DNA of 13,420 nucleotides. Source: Bacteroidales bacterium (GTDB taxonomy: Bacteria; Bacteroidota; Bacteroidia; Bacteroidales; Marinilabiliaceae). The notes beneath the pieces were generated by a model that was given only the letters and a program-made list of their open reading frames with translations, ran no database searches and was not told the DNA's origin. A program made the position numbers and the translations under genes. This document shows, in pieces, positions 5,147 through 13,094 of this stretch. Within the stretch, counting starts at the first letter, position 1. Every line of letters starts with the position of its first letter. Location of the stretch: assembly GCA_004552385.1 (NCBI GenBank), contig SFOL01000047.1, positions 1-13,420 of the forward strand. The letters are read 5' to 3'.

Positions 5147-7216
5147 ATGCGAAACGACAAGAGCAAAGCGGCGAAGCGCGTCACTGCCTCCGCGGCGGCC
5201 ATGGTGCTGTTCGTCATGTGCGACTCATCGTGTCACGCCCAAGTGACCCCGACGTCAGAGGTTGACGCTGAGCCGACGGAGCTCGGGGAGACTCTGCCGC
5301 CGGCTATTGAGGGGAAAATGGGGCTGAGCGCATTCGCCATACGTAAAGAAGCCGCTTGCTCTCCCAAAGACTGCGGCCTCACGACCATCCTGAGCGACGG
5401 CTCCGCGGCGTGGACAGCCACGTTCCACTCAACTGGCGCCACAAGCATGAGCCTGGAGATCGACAGCGAGCCCCTGCCGGCTGGGGGTGAGCTGACCGTG
5501 TGGGGAGACGGCGAGGCGATAAGGGTGAGCGCTGAGACAGGCGTAACCCCGATAGTGGATGGCGAGAGCATTACTATTCAATATACGGGGCCGGCTGACG
5601 GGCTGAGCCGTTTCGCGGTGTCGGCCGCCAACTGCGGCTTCAGGCGTATCGGGCCGTCGACGCGAGGCAACAAGGCCCTCGGCTATGGCGACTCGCAAAA
5701 CTGCGAGGTGGGCGCGGCGTGCAACGGGTCGGCGGACGACGCGCGGAGGGGCGTGTGCCGCCTGATAATAAACAACAGGAACGTGGGCACCGGCACACTG
5801 ATAAACAACACAGCGCAAGACCGCGCGCCGCTCGTATTGACATCAGCCCACGTGGTGGCGGGCAACACACTGCGCTCGTGCACTGCCCTTTTTGGGTTCG
5901 AGGAGCCGTTATGTCATGCGGACGGATATTACGTGGACGGCACTGACGAGATTGAGGGAGCGGACCTGGTGGCTTTTGACGCCGCCACGGACATGGCCGT
6001 AGTGCGTCTGAGCCGGGCTCCAGGCATGGCCTGCTCGCCATACTGGGCGGGCTGGAGCAAAAGCCTGACCACGGGCAGCCCGCTGACATGCGTGCACCAC
6101 CCCAACGGCGACGTGAAGAAAGCCTCGACTGCCGCCAGCGCGACGCCGGGCACGACATATAAGACGAACGACAAGAATGCGACAGGTGGAGCATTCAAGA
6201 GCGGTATCTTCTGGAACGTTGGCGCATGGGTCGCAGGCGCCACTGAGGGCGGCTCGTCGGGCAGCGCGCTGCTGAACTCGGACGGGCTCGTGATAGGTGC
6301 GCTGTCGGGCGGAGAAGCCAGCTGCCGAAGCCCGAAGAACGACTGGTTCTGGATGCTGAGCGAGGCCTGGGACGCGTCATCTGACGGATACGCCACGCTC
6401 GGCAATACGCTCGACCCGGGCGGACTGGGGCTCACGAGCCTGGAAGGAATAGGCGGTGTAAAGACAAAAGGCGGATGCACCAAGACACTCATGACATATG
6501 ACCCGCGCGGAGACGTGGCCGACGAGCAAGAGAAACTCAGCGCCAACGTGGCAGAGCTGGCGCAAGGAGTGACCTCGCCCGCCCCGGGCCAAGAGATATC
6601 CATATGGGCCATAAGGCTATATTCGACAGGCGACTTCGAGTCGTCAAACAGCAAAGCGACCGTAAGCGCGGGCATCAGCACAAGCCTCGGCACGGAAGTC
6701 CGACGCGCAGCGGCGGCACCCGTCGGAACGATAGGCACGGAGAGGGCGGCCGACTTCGTTTTTGACACGCCTGTCGTCATCTCAGCCGCAGACAACTTCT
6801 TTGTGAGGATATCGCTTGGAAACGCCATGAGCGAAGACTACTTGACCCTTGCCACTCAAAAAAGTGACAACGGGGCTGATAGCGTGTTCGCTTGGCAAGA
6901 CGGCGAGTGGAAGCCGCTAAACGGCATAGCACTGGCCATCGACATAATATACACCCAAGGAGAGGACACGGCCCAGAACGAGATTAAGGCAGGCGACTTG
7001 AGGATAAGATGCCGCGACGGCGTGGCCACACTAACAGGCGAAGCGATGGGGTGCATCGACGTCTTCAGGCGCGACGGGGTAAAAGTGTGGCACCGCGACG
7101 CCAAAGGACGCACGGAGGTGGAGATAGACCTGTGCGGCAAGGCGACAGGCGTGTACCTGATAAGGGCGACGTGTCTGAGCGGGCGAGAAAAAACATTTAA
7201 AGTGGTGAACATATAA
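5147..7216 (+). CDS. Secreted trypsin-like (lysyl-endopeptidase-type) serine protease with T9SS tail
   Basis: A 689-residue secreted protease. The signal peptide (basic RNDKSKAAKR, then hydrophobic AMVLFVMC) probably ends at CHA-QVT, residue 31. Residues about 65-195 resemble the beta-rich pro-region of bacterial lysyl endopeptidases. The S1-fold catalytic domain spans about 200-425, with the triad H235 in LTSAHVV, D282 in TDMAVVRL and S371 in GGSSGSALL. A beta-rich segment (about 445-600) follows, then a C-terminal domain of about 75 residues ending GVYLIRATCLSGREKTFKVVNI, the pattern of a type IX secretion sorting tail (type A). It is therefore probably exported through T9SS and fixed to or released from the cell surface. 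Lys specificity is likely but not provable here. The start is ATG 5147; an in-frame TTG at 5126 would add seven residues and is less likely. It leads the cluster with two cyclophilins, 15 bases before the first. TATCTTTC at 5112-5119 is a weak promoter candidate. Confidence 0.88.
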   Translation: MRNDKSKAAKRVTASAAAMVLFVMCDSSCHAQVTPTSEVDAEPTELGETLPPAIEGKMGLSAFAIRKEAACSPKDCGLTTILSDGSAAWTATFHSTGATSMSLEIDSEPLPAGGELTVWGDGEAIRVSAETGVTPIVDGESITIQYTGPADGLSRFAVSAANCGFRRIGPSTRGNKALGYGDSQNCEVGAACNGSADDARRGVCRLIINNRNVGTGTLINNTAQDRAPLVLTSAHVVAGNTLRSCTALFGFEEPLCHADGYYVDGTDEIEGADLVAFDAATDMAVVRLSRAPGMACSPYWAGWSKSLTTGSPLTCVHHPNGDVKKASTAASATPGTTYKTNDKNATGGAFKSGIFWNVGAWVAGATEGGSSGSALLNSDGLVIGALSGGEASCRSPKNDWFWMLSEAWDASSDGYATLGNTLDPGGLGLTSLEGIGGVKTKGGCTKTLMTYDPRGDVADEQEKLSANVAELAQGVTSPAPGQEISIWAIRLYSTGDFESSNSKATVSAGISTSLGTEVRRAAAAPVGTIGTERAADFVFDTPVVISAADNFFVRISLGNAMSEDYLTLATQKSDNGADSVFAWQDGEWKPLNGIALAIDIIYTQGEDTAQNEIKAGDLRIRCRDGVATLTGEAMGCIDVFRRDGVKVWHRDAKGRTEVEIDLCGKATGVYLIRATCLSGREKTFKVVNI

Positions 7217-7231
7217 GCACAACTCACACAT

Positions 7232-8071
7232 ATGCACATATCAATAAAGCGTATAACAGCCCTGGCCATGACAGGCGCAGCGGCAATAGGCATAATGACG
7301 TCTTGCGGAGGAAAGGACAACTTGAAAGTGTCTATCGAAACCCCATACGGCACAATGAAGGCCGTGCTCTATGACGACACCCCGCTCCACCGCGACAACT
7401 TCATAAAACTTGTGCGCGAAGGGGCGTACGACTCCCTGCTCTTCCACCGCGTCATCCGCGGATTCATGATACAGGGCGGCGACCCCACATCGGCTCACGC
7501 CCCTAAAAACCAAAAGTTGGGCGAAAACAGCATTGGCGAAGACATCAAGGCGGAGATAGTATACCCCGCCCACTATCACAAGCGCGGAGCCCTTGCCGCG
7601 GCCAGGGCGAGCGACGCGACAAACCCCGAGCGTAAATCAAGCGGAAGCCAATTCTACATTGTGCAGGGCTCAGTGCAGACACCCGGCGCACTTGACGAGG
7701 CGGAGACAATACACAACAACAAAGCGCGGGTGAAAGTATATCGCGACATAATGAAGTTCTACGCCGACTCGCTCCAACAATTGCAGAACGAAGGCAAGGC
7801 ACAGGAGCTGAGCGACATGCAGATTCGCATAATAGAGAAGGTGGAGGAGGTGGCTCAGGCCAAGGGCGAGCTGATGACCTACCCGCCCGACGTGCGCGAA
7901 GTGTATGAGACGCGGGGTGGTGCGCCACATCTGGACACTGAATACACAGTGTTTGGCGAAGTGTATGACGGGCTTAACGTAATAGATTCAATAGCCTCGG
8001 TGGCCGTGATGGCGCCGTCTATGCGGCCAGGCAAAGACATATGGATGGTTATTAAAGAGATAGAGGATTAA
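7232..8071 (+). CDS. Lipoprotein cyclophilin-type peptidyl-prolyl isomerase with insertion
   Basis: A 279-residue cyclophilin (cis-trans proline isomerase) of the cell envelope. The N-terminus has a lipoprotein signal with MTSC and a lipid site at C25, followed by GGKDN. The cyclophilin core starts at residue 31 (LKVSIETPYGTMKAVLYDDTP). Active-site residues H72, R73, F78 and Q81 are all present in LLFHRVIRGFMIQGGDP, followed by SGSQFYIV (137-144). About 80 mostly helical, charged residues (147-228) are then inserted before the core resumes at GGAPHLDTEYTVFGEV. Typical cyclophilins are about 165 residues without this insert. It follows the protease by 15 bases and precedes a paralogue by 24 bases, so an operon is likely. 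Substrates are unknown; folding of secreted proteins, including the neighbouring protease, is an inference. Confidence 0.92.
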   Translation: MHISIKRITALAMTGAAAIGIMTSCGGKDNLKVSIETPYGTMKAVLYDDTPLHRDNFIKLVREGAYDSLLFHRVIRGFMIQGGDPTSAHAPKNQKLGENSIGEDIKAEIVYPAHYHKRGALAAARASDATNPERKSSGSQFYIVQGSVQTPGALDEAETIHNNKARVKVYRDIMKFYADSLQQLQNEGKAQELSDMQIRIIEKVEEVAQAKGELMTYPPDVREVYETRGGAPHLDTEYTVFGEVYDGLNVIDSIASVAVMAPSMRPGKDIWMVIKEIED

Positions 8072-8095
8072 ACTCTCGGATCAAAGAAAAAAACG

Positions 8096-8911
8096 ATGAC
8101 ACACAAGACGCTGGCAACAGTAATGGCCATTGCGCTGAGCGTGATATTGGCGACAGGCACGCAATGCGCAGCGCAGAGCAGGAGGTTCGAGATCGTCACC
8201 AACATGGGCACAATGCGCGGAATGCTCTACGACGCGACCCCGGGACACCGTGACGCCTTCATCAAACTGGCCAAAGAAGGCCATTTTGACGGCACACTCT
8301 TCTACAGGGTGGTCAAGAACTTCGTAATCCAAGGCGGCTCGTCAGACAGTCGCGACGCCAAGCCCGGCCAACACATAGGCTACGGCGACGACGCCGTGAA
8401 CATAGACAGCGAGTTCACCCCCCAATGCTACCACAAGTTCGGAGCACTCTGCGCCCCGCGCCAACCGGACAAAGTAAACGTGTTCAAGACATCGGACGTA
8501 AGCCAGTTCTACATTGTCCGCGGGCAGGTGTATACCGAAGACTACCTGACTAAATATGAGAAGAGTATAAACAACCCTATCAAAAACGGGCTCTATAAAC
8601 TCTACTACACTCCATACAAGCCAGAGCTCGACGCCCTAAAGCAGACTGACCCAGCGGAATGGAAACGGCGCATGAAAGAGATCAAAGACCGCATAGACAT
8701 GGAGTACAGAATATCAAAGTATAAGGAATTCACCGCCCGACAGCGCGCCGACTACACCAGCATAGGCGGAGCGCCCCAGTTGGACGGCGAATACACGGTG
8801 TTTGGCGAGATAACAGAGGGGCTTGACGTGCTCGTGAAGATAAACAACCTTAGCGTAGACGCCAACTCGCGCCCGCACAAAGACGTCCGCATGACGGTAA
8901 GGATTCTATAG
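8096..8911 (+). CDS. Second periplasmic cyclophilin-type isomerase with insertion
   Basis: A 271-residue paralogue of the preceding gene. It has a normal signal peptide (hydrophobic VMAIALSVILAT, probable cleavage near CAAQS, residues 24-28) rather than a convincing lipobox, so it should be soluble in the periplasm. The core starts at RRFEIVTNMGTMRGMLYDATP. R71, F76 and Q79 of the active site are kept in TLFYRVVKNFVIQGG, but the usual His is Tyr70, and the following GDP is replaced by GSS. VSQFYIV (135-141) is followed by an inserted segment at about 143-222, rich in Tyr, Lys and Glu and different in sequence from the insert of the first copy; the core resumes at GGAPQLDGEYTVFGEI. Reduced or altered activity is possible but not shown. 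The GH13 gene starts 29 bases downstream. Confidence 0.9.
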   Translation: MTHKTLATVMAIALSVILATGTQCAAQSRRFEIVTNMGTMRGMLYDATPGHRDAFIKLAKEGHFDGTLFYRVVKNFVIQGGSSDSRDAKPGQHIGYGDDAVNIDSEFTPQCYHKFGALCAPRQPDKVNVFKTSDVSQFYIVRGQVYTEDYLTKYEKSINNPIKNGLYKLYYTPYKPELDALKQTDPAEWKRRMKEIKDRIDMEYRISKYKEFTARQRADYTSIGGAPQLDGEYTVFGEITEGLDVLVKINNLSVDANSRPHKDVRMTVRIL

Positions 8912-8940
8912 GCAAGTCCAACACATCAAGAACGGGGAAT

Positions 8941-10845
8941 ATGGCACACAAGAGAAAGGCAGACCTGCCGAAGCCGATTGTCGTGAAGCAAAACGAAGAC
9001 ACGCTCGTCAGGCTCGAAAAAGTGGAGCCGCCAAACTGGTGGACCGGAATGACCTGCCCAAACGTGACACTGATGCTGCAAGGACGGAACGTAGGCCTGA
9101 CCCGCCCGCGCATGTCGGCGAACGGGGTGACGGTGACCAGCGTCAGGCAGACGGACAGCGTCAACCACCTTTTCGTCGATCTGGCAATAGGCCCTGAGGC
9201 GGAACCCGGCGCATACGGTATAGAACTGCACATGGGGAACGCCACGGTGGCTAAAATCGACTACGAGCTAAAGAAGCGGCAGACACGGCAGCGCACGAGT
9301 TGCGGGGTCACAAGAGAAGACTCCATATACCTGGTCATGCCAGACCGTTTTGCGCAAAAAGCCGGATGCGGCACAGACGAGCGCACAAGGGAGAAAATAA
9401 ACCGGAAGCTCTCCCGCGGCAGACACGGGGGCAACCTTGGCGGGATAAGACAGCACGTTGACTACCTGCACGCGCTCGGGGTGACCGCGCTATGGCTCAC
9501 CCCCGTGGCGACAAACGACATGGACCAAGACAGCTTCCACGGCTATGCCGCCACAGACTATTACGGCGTAGACCCGCGCCTCGGCACGATAGACGACTAC
9601 AAGCAACTGTCGGCCAGCCTGTCGCAATGGGGCATAAAGCTGATAATGGACATCGTGGTGAACCACTGCGGCACACGCCACCCCTGGATGCTTGACGCGC
9701 CGGGGTCCGGGTGGTTCAACGACTGGGAGTGGAAACCGGAGCTGACGAACTACCGCCCGGGGGTGGCGACAGACATACACGCCTCGCAATATGACAAGAG
9801 GCGAACCATAGAAGGATGGTTTGACCAGACGATGGCGGACCTCAACATGGCCAACCCACTGGTGCAAGACTACATGTCTCAAATGGCCATATGGTGGGTT
9901 GAAACGGTGGGACTGAACGGGTTGCGCATCGACACATTCCCCTATTCCGACGCTGAAGGCCTGCGCCACTTCACGAGCCGCATAAAGCTTGAGTACCCTG
10001 AATTGGCCATAATAGGCGAGACTTGGGTGAGCGACGCGGCAAAGCTCGCGCCATGGACTCGGACCGGGCTGACATCGGCAATGGACTTCCCGACCCAAGA
10101 AGCCATGACACGCGCTTTTACGGAGGACTTCGCCTGGGGCGCCGGAGCCAACAGACTGTATGACGCCATAAGCAACGACCACATCTACCACAAGCCTGAG
10201 AATCTGATGACCTTTGGCGACAACCACGACACCGGCCGCCTGCTGACGAGACTCGGCAACGACACCGCGGCTCTGAGACTCGCCATGGCGTTCCTGCTGA
10301 CCACGCGCGGAATCCCGCAAATATACTATGGCACAGAGATGCTCATGGATGGCGAAAGCGCGACCGACGACGCCAATATAAGGCGCGACATGCCTGGCGG
10401 ATGGGACGGCGACAAAGAGGACTGGTTCGCATTGGCGCAAGAGAGAGACCCTGACAAAAAACTGACGGCGAAGCAGAAAGAGCGTAGAGAAATGTTCGAC
10501 TACACAAGCCGGCTTCTAAAATTCAGGCGTCGCAGTCAAGGGATAAGCAATGGAGAGTTGACACACTTCCTGCCTACGGAAAACGTCTACACGTACATAA
10601 GGCACTGCCACGGCGGCGCGGGGGGAAGCGGAGACACCGTGATGGTTGTGCTGAACCTTGAGAGGAAGCGCGCCTACCTGAACATAGAGCGTTTTGCAGA
10701 GATAACAGGGGATGCGTTGACTGGCGTGGACATTTTGACAGGCCGCAGATATGAGGGCTCCAGGCGCATTGCCGTGCCGCCACGGACGGCGCTCGTGATA
10801 GACGTGGCGGTGAACGCGCAGAAAAGGGAGCAGATGCGGCATTAA
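8941..10845 (+). CDS. GH13 alpha-amylase family enzyme (cyclomaltodextrinase/neopullulanase type)
   Basis: A 634-residue glycoside hydrolase acting on alpha-1,4 (and possibly alpha-1,6) glucans or cyclodextrins. Residues 15-110 match the N-terminal beta-sandwich of cyclomaltodextrinases (VEPPNWWTGM, YGIELHMG). The (beta/alpha)8 barrel runs from about 125 (SIYLVMPDRF) to 535. GH13 conserved regions are present: DIVVNH (D237-H242); GLRIDTF with nucleophile D331; IIGETWV with acid/base E360; and FGDNHDTGR with D430. A C-terminal beta domain follows (about 545-630, with MVVLNLERK and TGRRYEG). Unlike many Bacteroidetes relatives such as SusA, no signal peptide is visible: the protein starts MAHKRKADLPKPIVV, and the frame upstream holds no better start. 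It may be cytoplasmic, acting on imported maltodextrins. It is the last of four closely spaced genes; no SusC/SusD pair is in the window. Confidence 0.9.
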   Translation: MAHKRKADLPKPIVVKQNEDTLVRLEKVEPPNWWTGMTCPNVTLMLQGRNVGLTRPRMSANGVTVTSVRQTDSVNHLFVDLAIGPEAEPGAYGIELHMGNATVAKIDYELKKRQTRQRTSCGVTREDSIYLVMPDRFAQKAGCGTDERTREKINRKLSRGRHGGNLGGIRQHVDYLHALGVTALWLTPVATNDMDQDSFHGYAATDYYGVDPRLGTIDDYKQLSASLSQWGIKLIMDIVVNHCGTRHPWMLDAPGSGWFNDWEWKPELTNYRPGVATDIHASQYDKRRTIEGWFDQTMADLNMANPLVQDYMSQMAIWWVETVGLNGLRIDTFPYSDAEGLRHFTSRIKLEYPELAIIGETWVSDAAKLAPWTRTGLTSAMDFPTQEAMTRAFTEDFAWGAGANRLYDAISNDHIYHKPENLMTFGDNHDTGRLLTRLGNDTAALRLAMAFLLTTRGIPQIYYGTEMLMDGESATDDANIRRDMPGGWDGDKEDWFALAQERDPDKKLTAKQKERREMFDYTSRLLKFRRRSQGISNGELTHFLPTENVYTYIRHCHGGAGGSGDTVMVVLNLERKRAYLNIERFAEITGDALTGVDILTGRRYEGSRRIAVPPRTALVIDVAVNAQKREQMRH

Positions 10846-10914
10846 CCAAAATGGGCGACGATGGGCGGCACTAAATACCACACATTTGCTATTCCACAGA
10901 GCCGCGAGCCGACA

Positions 10915-10922
10915 TATATTTG
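10915..10922 (+). promoter_or_regulatory. Sigma-ABfr type -7 box for cysK
   Basis: TATATTTG matches the TAnnTTTG consensus exactly, 82 bases upstream of the cysK ATG. TTTG at 10885-10888 is 26 bases away, longer than the usual 19-21 spacing, so the -33 element is uncertain. The 5' leader would be about 75 bases, A-rich, with no obvious riboswitch fold. Confidence 0.5.
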
Positions 10923-11004
10923 CAATATCAAAAAAAGAACAAGATGTGTGGCCCACAAGCCAAACACGCACAGAGGAAAAAAAAACGGTAAAAAGATACA
11001 CAAC

Positions 11005-11952
11005 ATGGCAAAGATTGCACAGAAACTGACGGACCTGATCGGCAACACGCCACTCATGCAGGTCAACCGATTTATGGAGGCTAAAGGCGCACAGGCCAAC
11101 CTGATAGCCAAGCTCGAATACTTCAACCCTCTGGGCAGCGTGAAAGACCGCATAGCCTTCGCCATGATAGAGGCCGCGGAGCAGGCGGGCAAACTGAAGC
11201 CAGGCGCCCTTATCATAGAGCCGACCTCCGGCAACACCGGCGTAGGACTCGCATTCGTGGCCACCGTCAAAGGCTACAAGCTGATACTGACCATGCCCGA
11301 GACGATGAGCCTGGAGCGCCGCAACCTGCTTAAGGCCCTTGGCGCCGAGCTCGTGCTAACCCCCGGTCCCGAGGGGATGAAGGGCGCCATAGCCGCCGCC
11401 GAGAAGCTGCGCGACGAGCATCCCGGCTCATTCATCCCTCAGCAGTTCGAGAATCCCGCCAACCCCGCCTACCACGTCAAGACCACTGCCGAGGAGATCT
11501 GGAGAGACACGGACGGCAAGGTGGACATATTCGTGGCCGGCGTTGGCACGGGCGGCACTGTGTCTGGCACGGGAAAGGGACTCAAACAGCACAACCCTAA
11601 CGTGAAGATCGTGGCCGTAGAGCCTGCCACATCGCCCGTATTGTCTGGCGGCAAGCCCGGCCCGCACAAGATTCAAGGCATCGGCGCAGGATTCGTTCCC
11701 AAAACGTTCGACCGCGAGGTCATAGACGAGATCATCCCCGTGGACAATGACGACGCCATACGCACAAGCCGCGAGCTGTCGAAGACGGAGGGCCTGCTGG
11801 TGGGCATATCGGCCGGCGCCGCCATGTACGCCGCCACGCAGCTTGCCGCACGCCCCGAGAACAAAGGCAAGAATATTGTCGTGCTACTGCCAGACACGGG
11901 CGAGCGTTACCTCTCCACCGTGCTCTACGCTTTTAACGAGTACCCTCTTTAG
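11005..11952 (+). CDS. cysK: Cysteine synthase A (O-acetylserine sulfhydrylase)
   Basis: A 315-residue PLP enzyme that makes L-cysteine from O-acetyl-L-serine and sulfide in the cytoplasm. The PLP-binding lysine is K47 in NPLGSVKDR. PTSGNTG (73-79) binds the substrate carboxylate, GTGGTVSGTG (181-190) holds the PLP phosphate, and GISAGA (267-272) supplies the serine facing the PLP ring. Length is that of the family. The frame is open up to an ATG at 10861, but those extra 48 residues are Lys/Arg-rich, overlap the promoter box at 10915 and lack homology, so the start at 11005 (MAKIAQKLTDLIGNTPL) is the canonical one. It lies 159 bases after the GH13 gene with its own promoter and terminator, so it is probably an independent unit. 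CysM is a less likely alternative given the sequence around GNTPLM and the overall length. Confidence 0.96.
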   Translation: MAKIAQKLTDLIGNTPLMQVNRFMEAKGAQANLIAKLEYFNPLGSVKDRIAFAMIEAAEQAGKLKPGALIIEPTSGNTGVGLAFVATVKGYKLILTMPETMSLERRNLLKALGAELVLTPGPEGMKGAIAAAEKLRDEHPGSFIPQQFENPANPAYHVKTTAEEIWRDTDGKVDIFVAGVGTGGTVSGTGKGLKQHNPNVKIVAVEPATSPVLSGGKPGPHKIQGIGAGFVPKTFDREVIDEIIPVDNDDAIRTSRELSKTEGLLVGISAGAAMYAATQLAARPENKGKNIVVLLPDTGERYLSTVLYAFNEYPL

Positions 11953-11979
11953 GGCGCGACAGGCGCACAGAAATCAGAC

Positions 11980-12018
11980 ACGCCCCCGCACTTGCTTTGT
12001 GCGGGGGCGTTGTTTGTC
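11980..12018 (+). terminator. Rho-independent terminator of cysK
   Basis: Arms 11980-11991 and 11999-12010 are a perfect 12-bp GC-rich stem with a 7-base loop (TTGCTTT), followed by TGTTTGTC. It lies 27 bases after the cysK stop, between the two convergent genes. The U-tract is interrupted but the stem is very stable. Confidence 0.85.
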
Positions 12019-12039
12019 ATGATATGTCACCACAGTTTC

Positions 12040-12696
12040 TCAGTCCTCACGTACCGGGCGGATAACAAAGCCGAACACCTTCTTATAGTCCTTTACGAGC
12101 TTCCCACCTTTGTAAAAGAAGAGTGCGGGCGCATAGTTGGCATCGTCATCGCACATGTTTCCGCTCCAATAGTATCCACGGATTTTCTCAAACTGCAGAT
12201 TTCCGTTGCTCTTCATGCCAGACACGGGGAGAAAGATGGACTTGCCCCGGCGACCGACGACCTTAAAGCCCTCAACTCCGTCAAGCTTCACCCATCTCCA
12301 CTCACACCTTTCACACAGCTCCGTGATCTCGTCGGCGGTCGGCATTCGCCAACCGCCCCCCCAATAGACATAGGCGGGGTCATGCTCGGTTCCACAGATG
12401 TCGCCCTTTGTGTATTTCTTAAAGTCGTTTGACGTCTCACGCCCATCCACGTCGCCATAACCGAAATAGCGCCCAACCTCATTGGCGAAAGACGAGCCGA
12501 TATTATGATCCGCCCACTTGACCGAGAGGCCGAGATCCACAGCCTCGGCAACGCGGCCATAGCCATAATTGTCGTCAACAGGGCCCGGTCTGGCAGACGC
12601 CGAATCGCCACAGAAACACACGGCAAGGCACGCCGCGCCTGCAACCCTTGCAAGCGTGGCTGTGCGATGGAGTAACACGTGGAATGGACCGGTCAT
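12040..12696 (-). CDS. Secreted FISUMP-type (DUF1566-like) domain protein
   Basis: A 218-residue exported protein. The N-terminus (MTGPFHVLLHRTATLAR, then hydrophobic VAGAACLAVCFC) is a signal peptide with a good cleavage site after SASA (residue 35). The mature part is a single domain of the Fibrobacter succinogenes major paralogous (FISUMP) type, common in Bacteroidales envelope proteins. Its landmarks are VDLGLSVKWA (53-62), GRYFGYGDVDG (75-85, the slot usually YYAWGE), WGGGWRMPT (112-120), YYWSG (175-179) and GFVIRPV near the end. Function is unknown; the fold is related to C-type-lectin-like or sulfatase-modifying-like domains (family knowledge, uncertain). It stands alone between cysK (convergent) and the tRNA gene. 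GAGGTTTG on the minus strand at 12749-12756 is one base short of a -7 box. There is no lipobox. Confidence 0.82.
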   Translation of the reverse strand: MTGPFHVLLHRTATLARVAGAACLAVCFCGDSASARPGPVDDNYGYGRVAEAVDLGLSVKWADHNIGSSFANEVGRYFGYGDVDGRETSNDFKKYTKGDICGTEHDPAYVYWGGGWRMPTADEITELCERCEWRWVKLDGVEGFKVVGRRGKSIFLPVSGMKSNGNLQFEKIRGYYWSGNMCDDDANYAPALFFYKGGKLVKDYKKVFGFVIRPVRED

Positions 12697-12827
12697 TGAC
12701 AGCTAATGGTTTTAGACGCGACAAGACGCACGTATGTGGACTTTAGTACAAACCTCACGGCAAAAAGCCTGCCAAGGGTACTGAGTATCATTGTAAAAAT
12801 ATCGATAGATGGCGACAAATGCAAATC

Positions 12828-12840
12828 ACGATGGCATCGT
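12828..12840. repeat. 13-bp inverted repeat upstream of the tRNA-Pro promoter
   Basis: ACGATG and CATCGT flank a single G, forming a perfect palindrome of operator size. GCATCGT recurs at 12894-12900, overlapping the end of the -7 box. The rest of the 12697-12886 gap shows no gene. The symmetry could be chance. Confidence 0.3.
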
Positions 12841-12886
12841 TACAAATTTTCTGGCTCAAAGAGTTACACTCTATTGAATTTTATCA

Positions 12887-12894
12887 TACCTTTG
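12887..12894 (+). promoter_or_regulatory. Sigma-ABfr type -7 box for tRNA-Pro
   Basis: TACCTTTG is an exact TAnnTTTG match, 28 bases before the mature tRNA start. GTTA at 12863-12866 stands at the right 20-base spacing but is a poor TTTG match. Confidence 0.6.
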
Positions 12895-12922
12895 CATCGT
12901 CTTAAGGACAAGGGAAACAACT

Positions 12923-12997
12923 CGGGGTGTAGCTCAGCCCGGTTAGAGTACACGTCTGGGGGGCGTGTTGTCGCTGGTTCGAATCCAGTCACCCCGA
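12923..12997 (+). tRNA. tRNA-Pro, anticodon GGG
   Basis: A full 75-base cloverleaf can be read by eye. The 7-bp acceptor is CGGGGTG/CACCCCG. The D arm is GCTC/GAGT with a 10-base loop. The anticodon stem is CACGT/GCGTG with loop CTGGGGG and anticodon GGG at 12958-12960. The variable loop has 5 bases, and the T arm is GCTGG/CCAGT around TTCGAAT. The discriminator is A 12997 and the terminal CCA is not encoded (CTC follows). The C1-G72 pair suits proline tRNAs. It decodes CCC/CCU. Confidence 0.96.
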
Positions 12998-13009
12998 CTC
13001 CGAGTTACG

Positions 13010-13048
13010 AGGCTTGCGATTTTCTCAATCGCAAGCCTTTTGTTTTTT
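13010..13048 (+). terminator. Rho-independent terminator of tRNA-Pro
   Basis: Arms 13010-13021 and 13027-13038 form a perfect 12-bp stem with a 5-base loop (TTCTC), followed by TTTGTTTTTT. It lies 12 bases after the tRNA 3' end. The minus-strand flank lacks a T-run, so it serves mainly the plus strand. Confidence 0.92.
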
Positions 13049-13094
13049 ACGTTTTCTTAAAGACGGGACAACAAGGGCTGCCGTACGCATTTGG

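Noticed and set aside
9490..10440. Minus-strand open frame (316 codons) inside the GH13 gene
   Set aside because: It is antisense to the GH13 catalytic domain with all conserved regions intact, and has no recognisable domain.
10861..11004. N-terminal extension of cysteine synthase by 48 residues
   Set aside because: The extension is Lys/Arg-rich, overlaps the TATATTTG promoter box, and the family begins at MAKIAQKLTDLIGNTPL.
12923..12997. tRNA-Pro as an integration site for a mobile element
   Set aside because: No integrase gene is nearby and no direct repeat of the tRNA 3' end was seen in the window.
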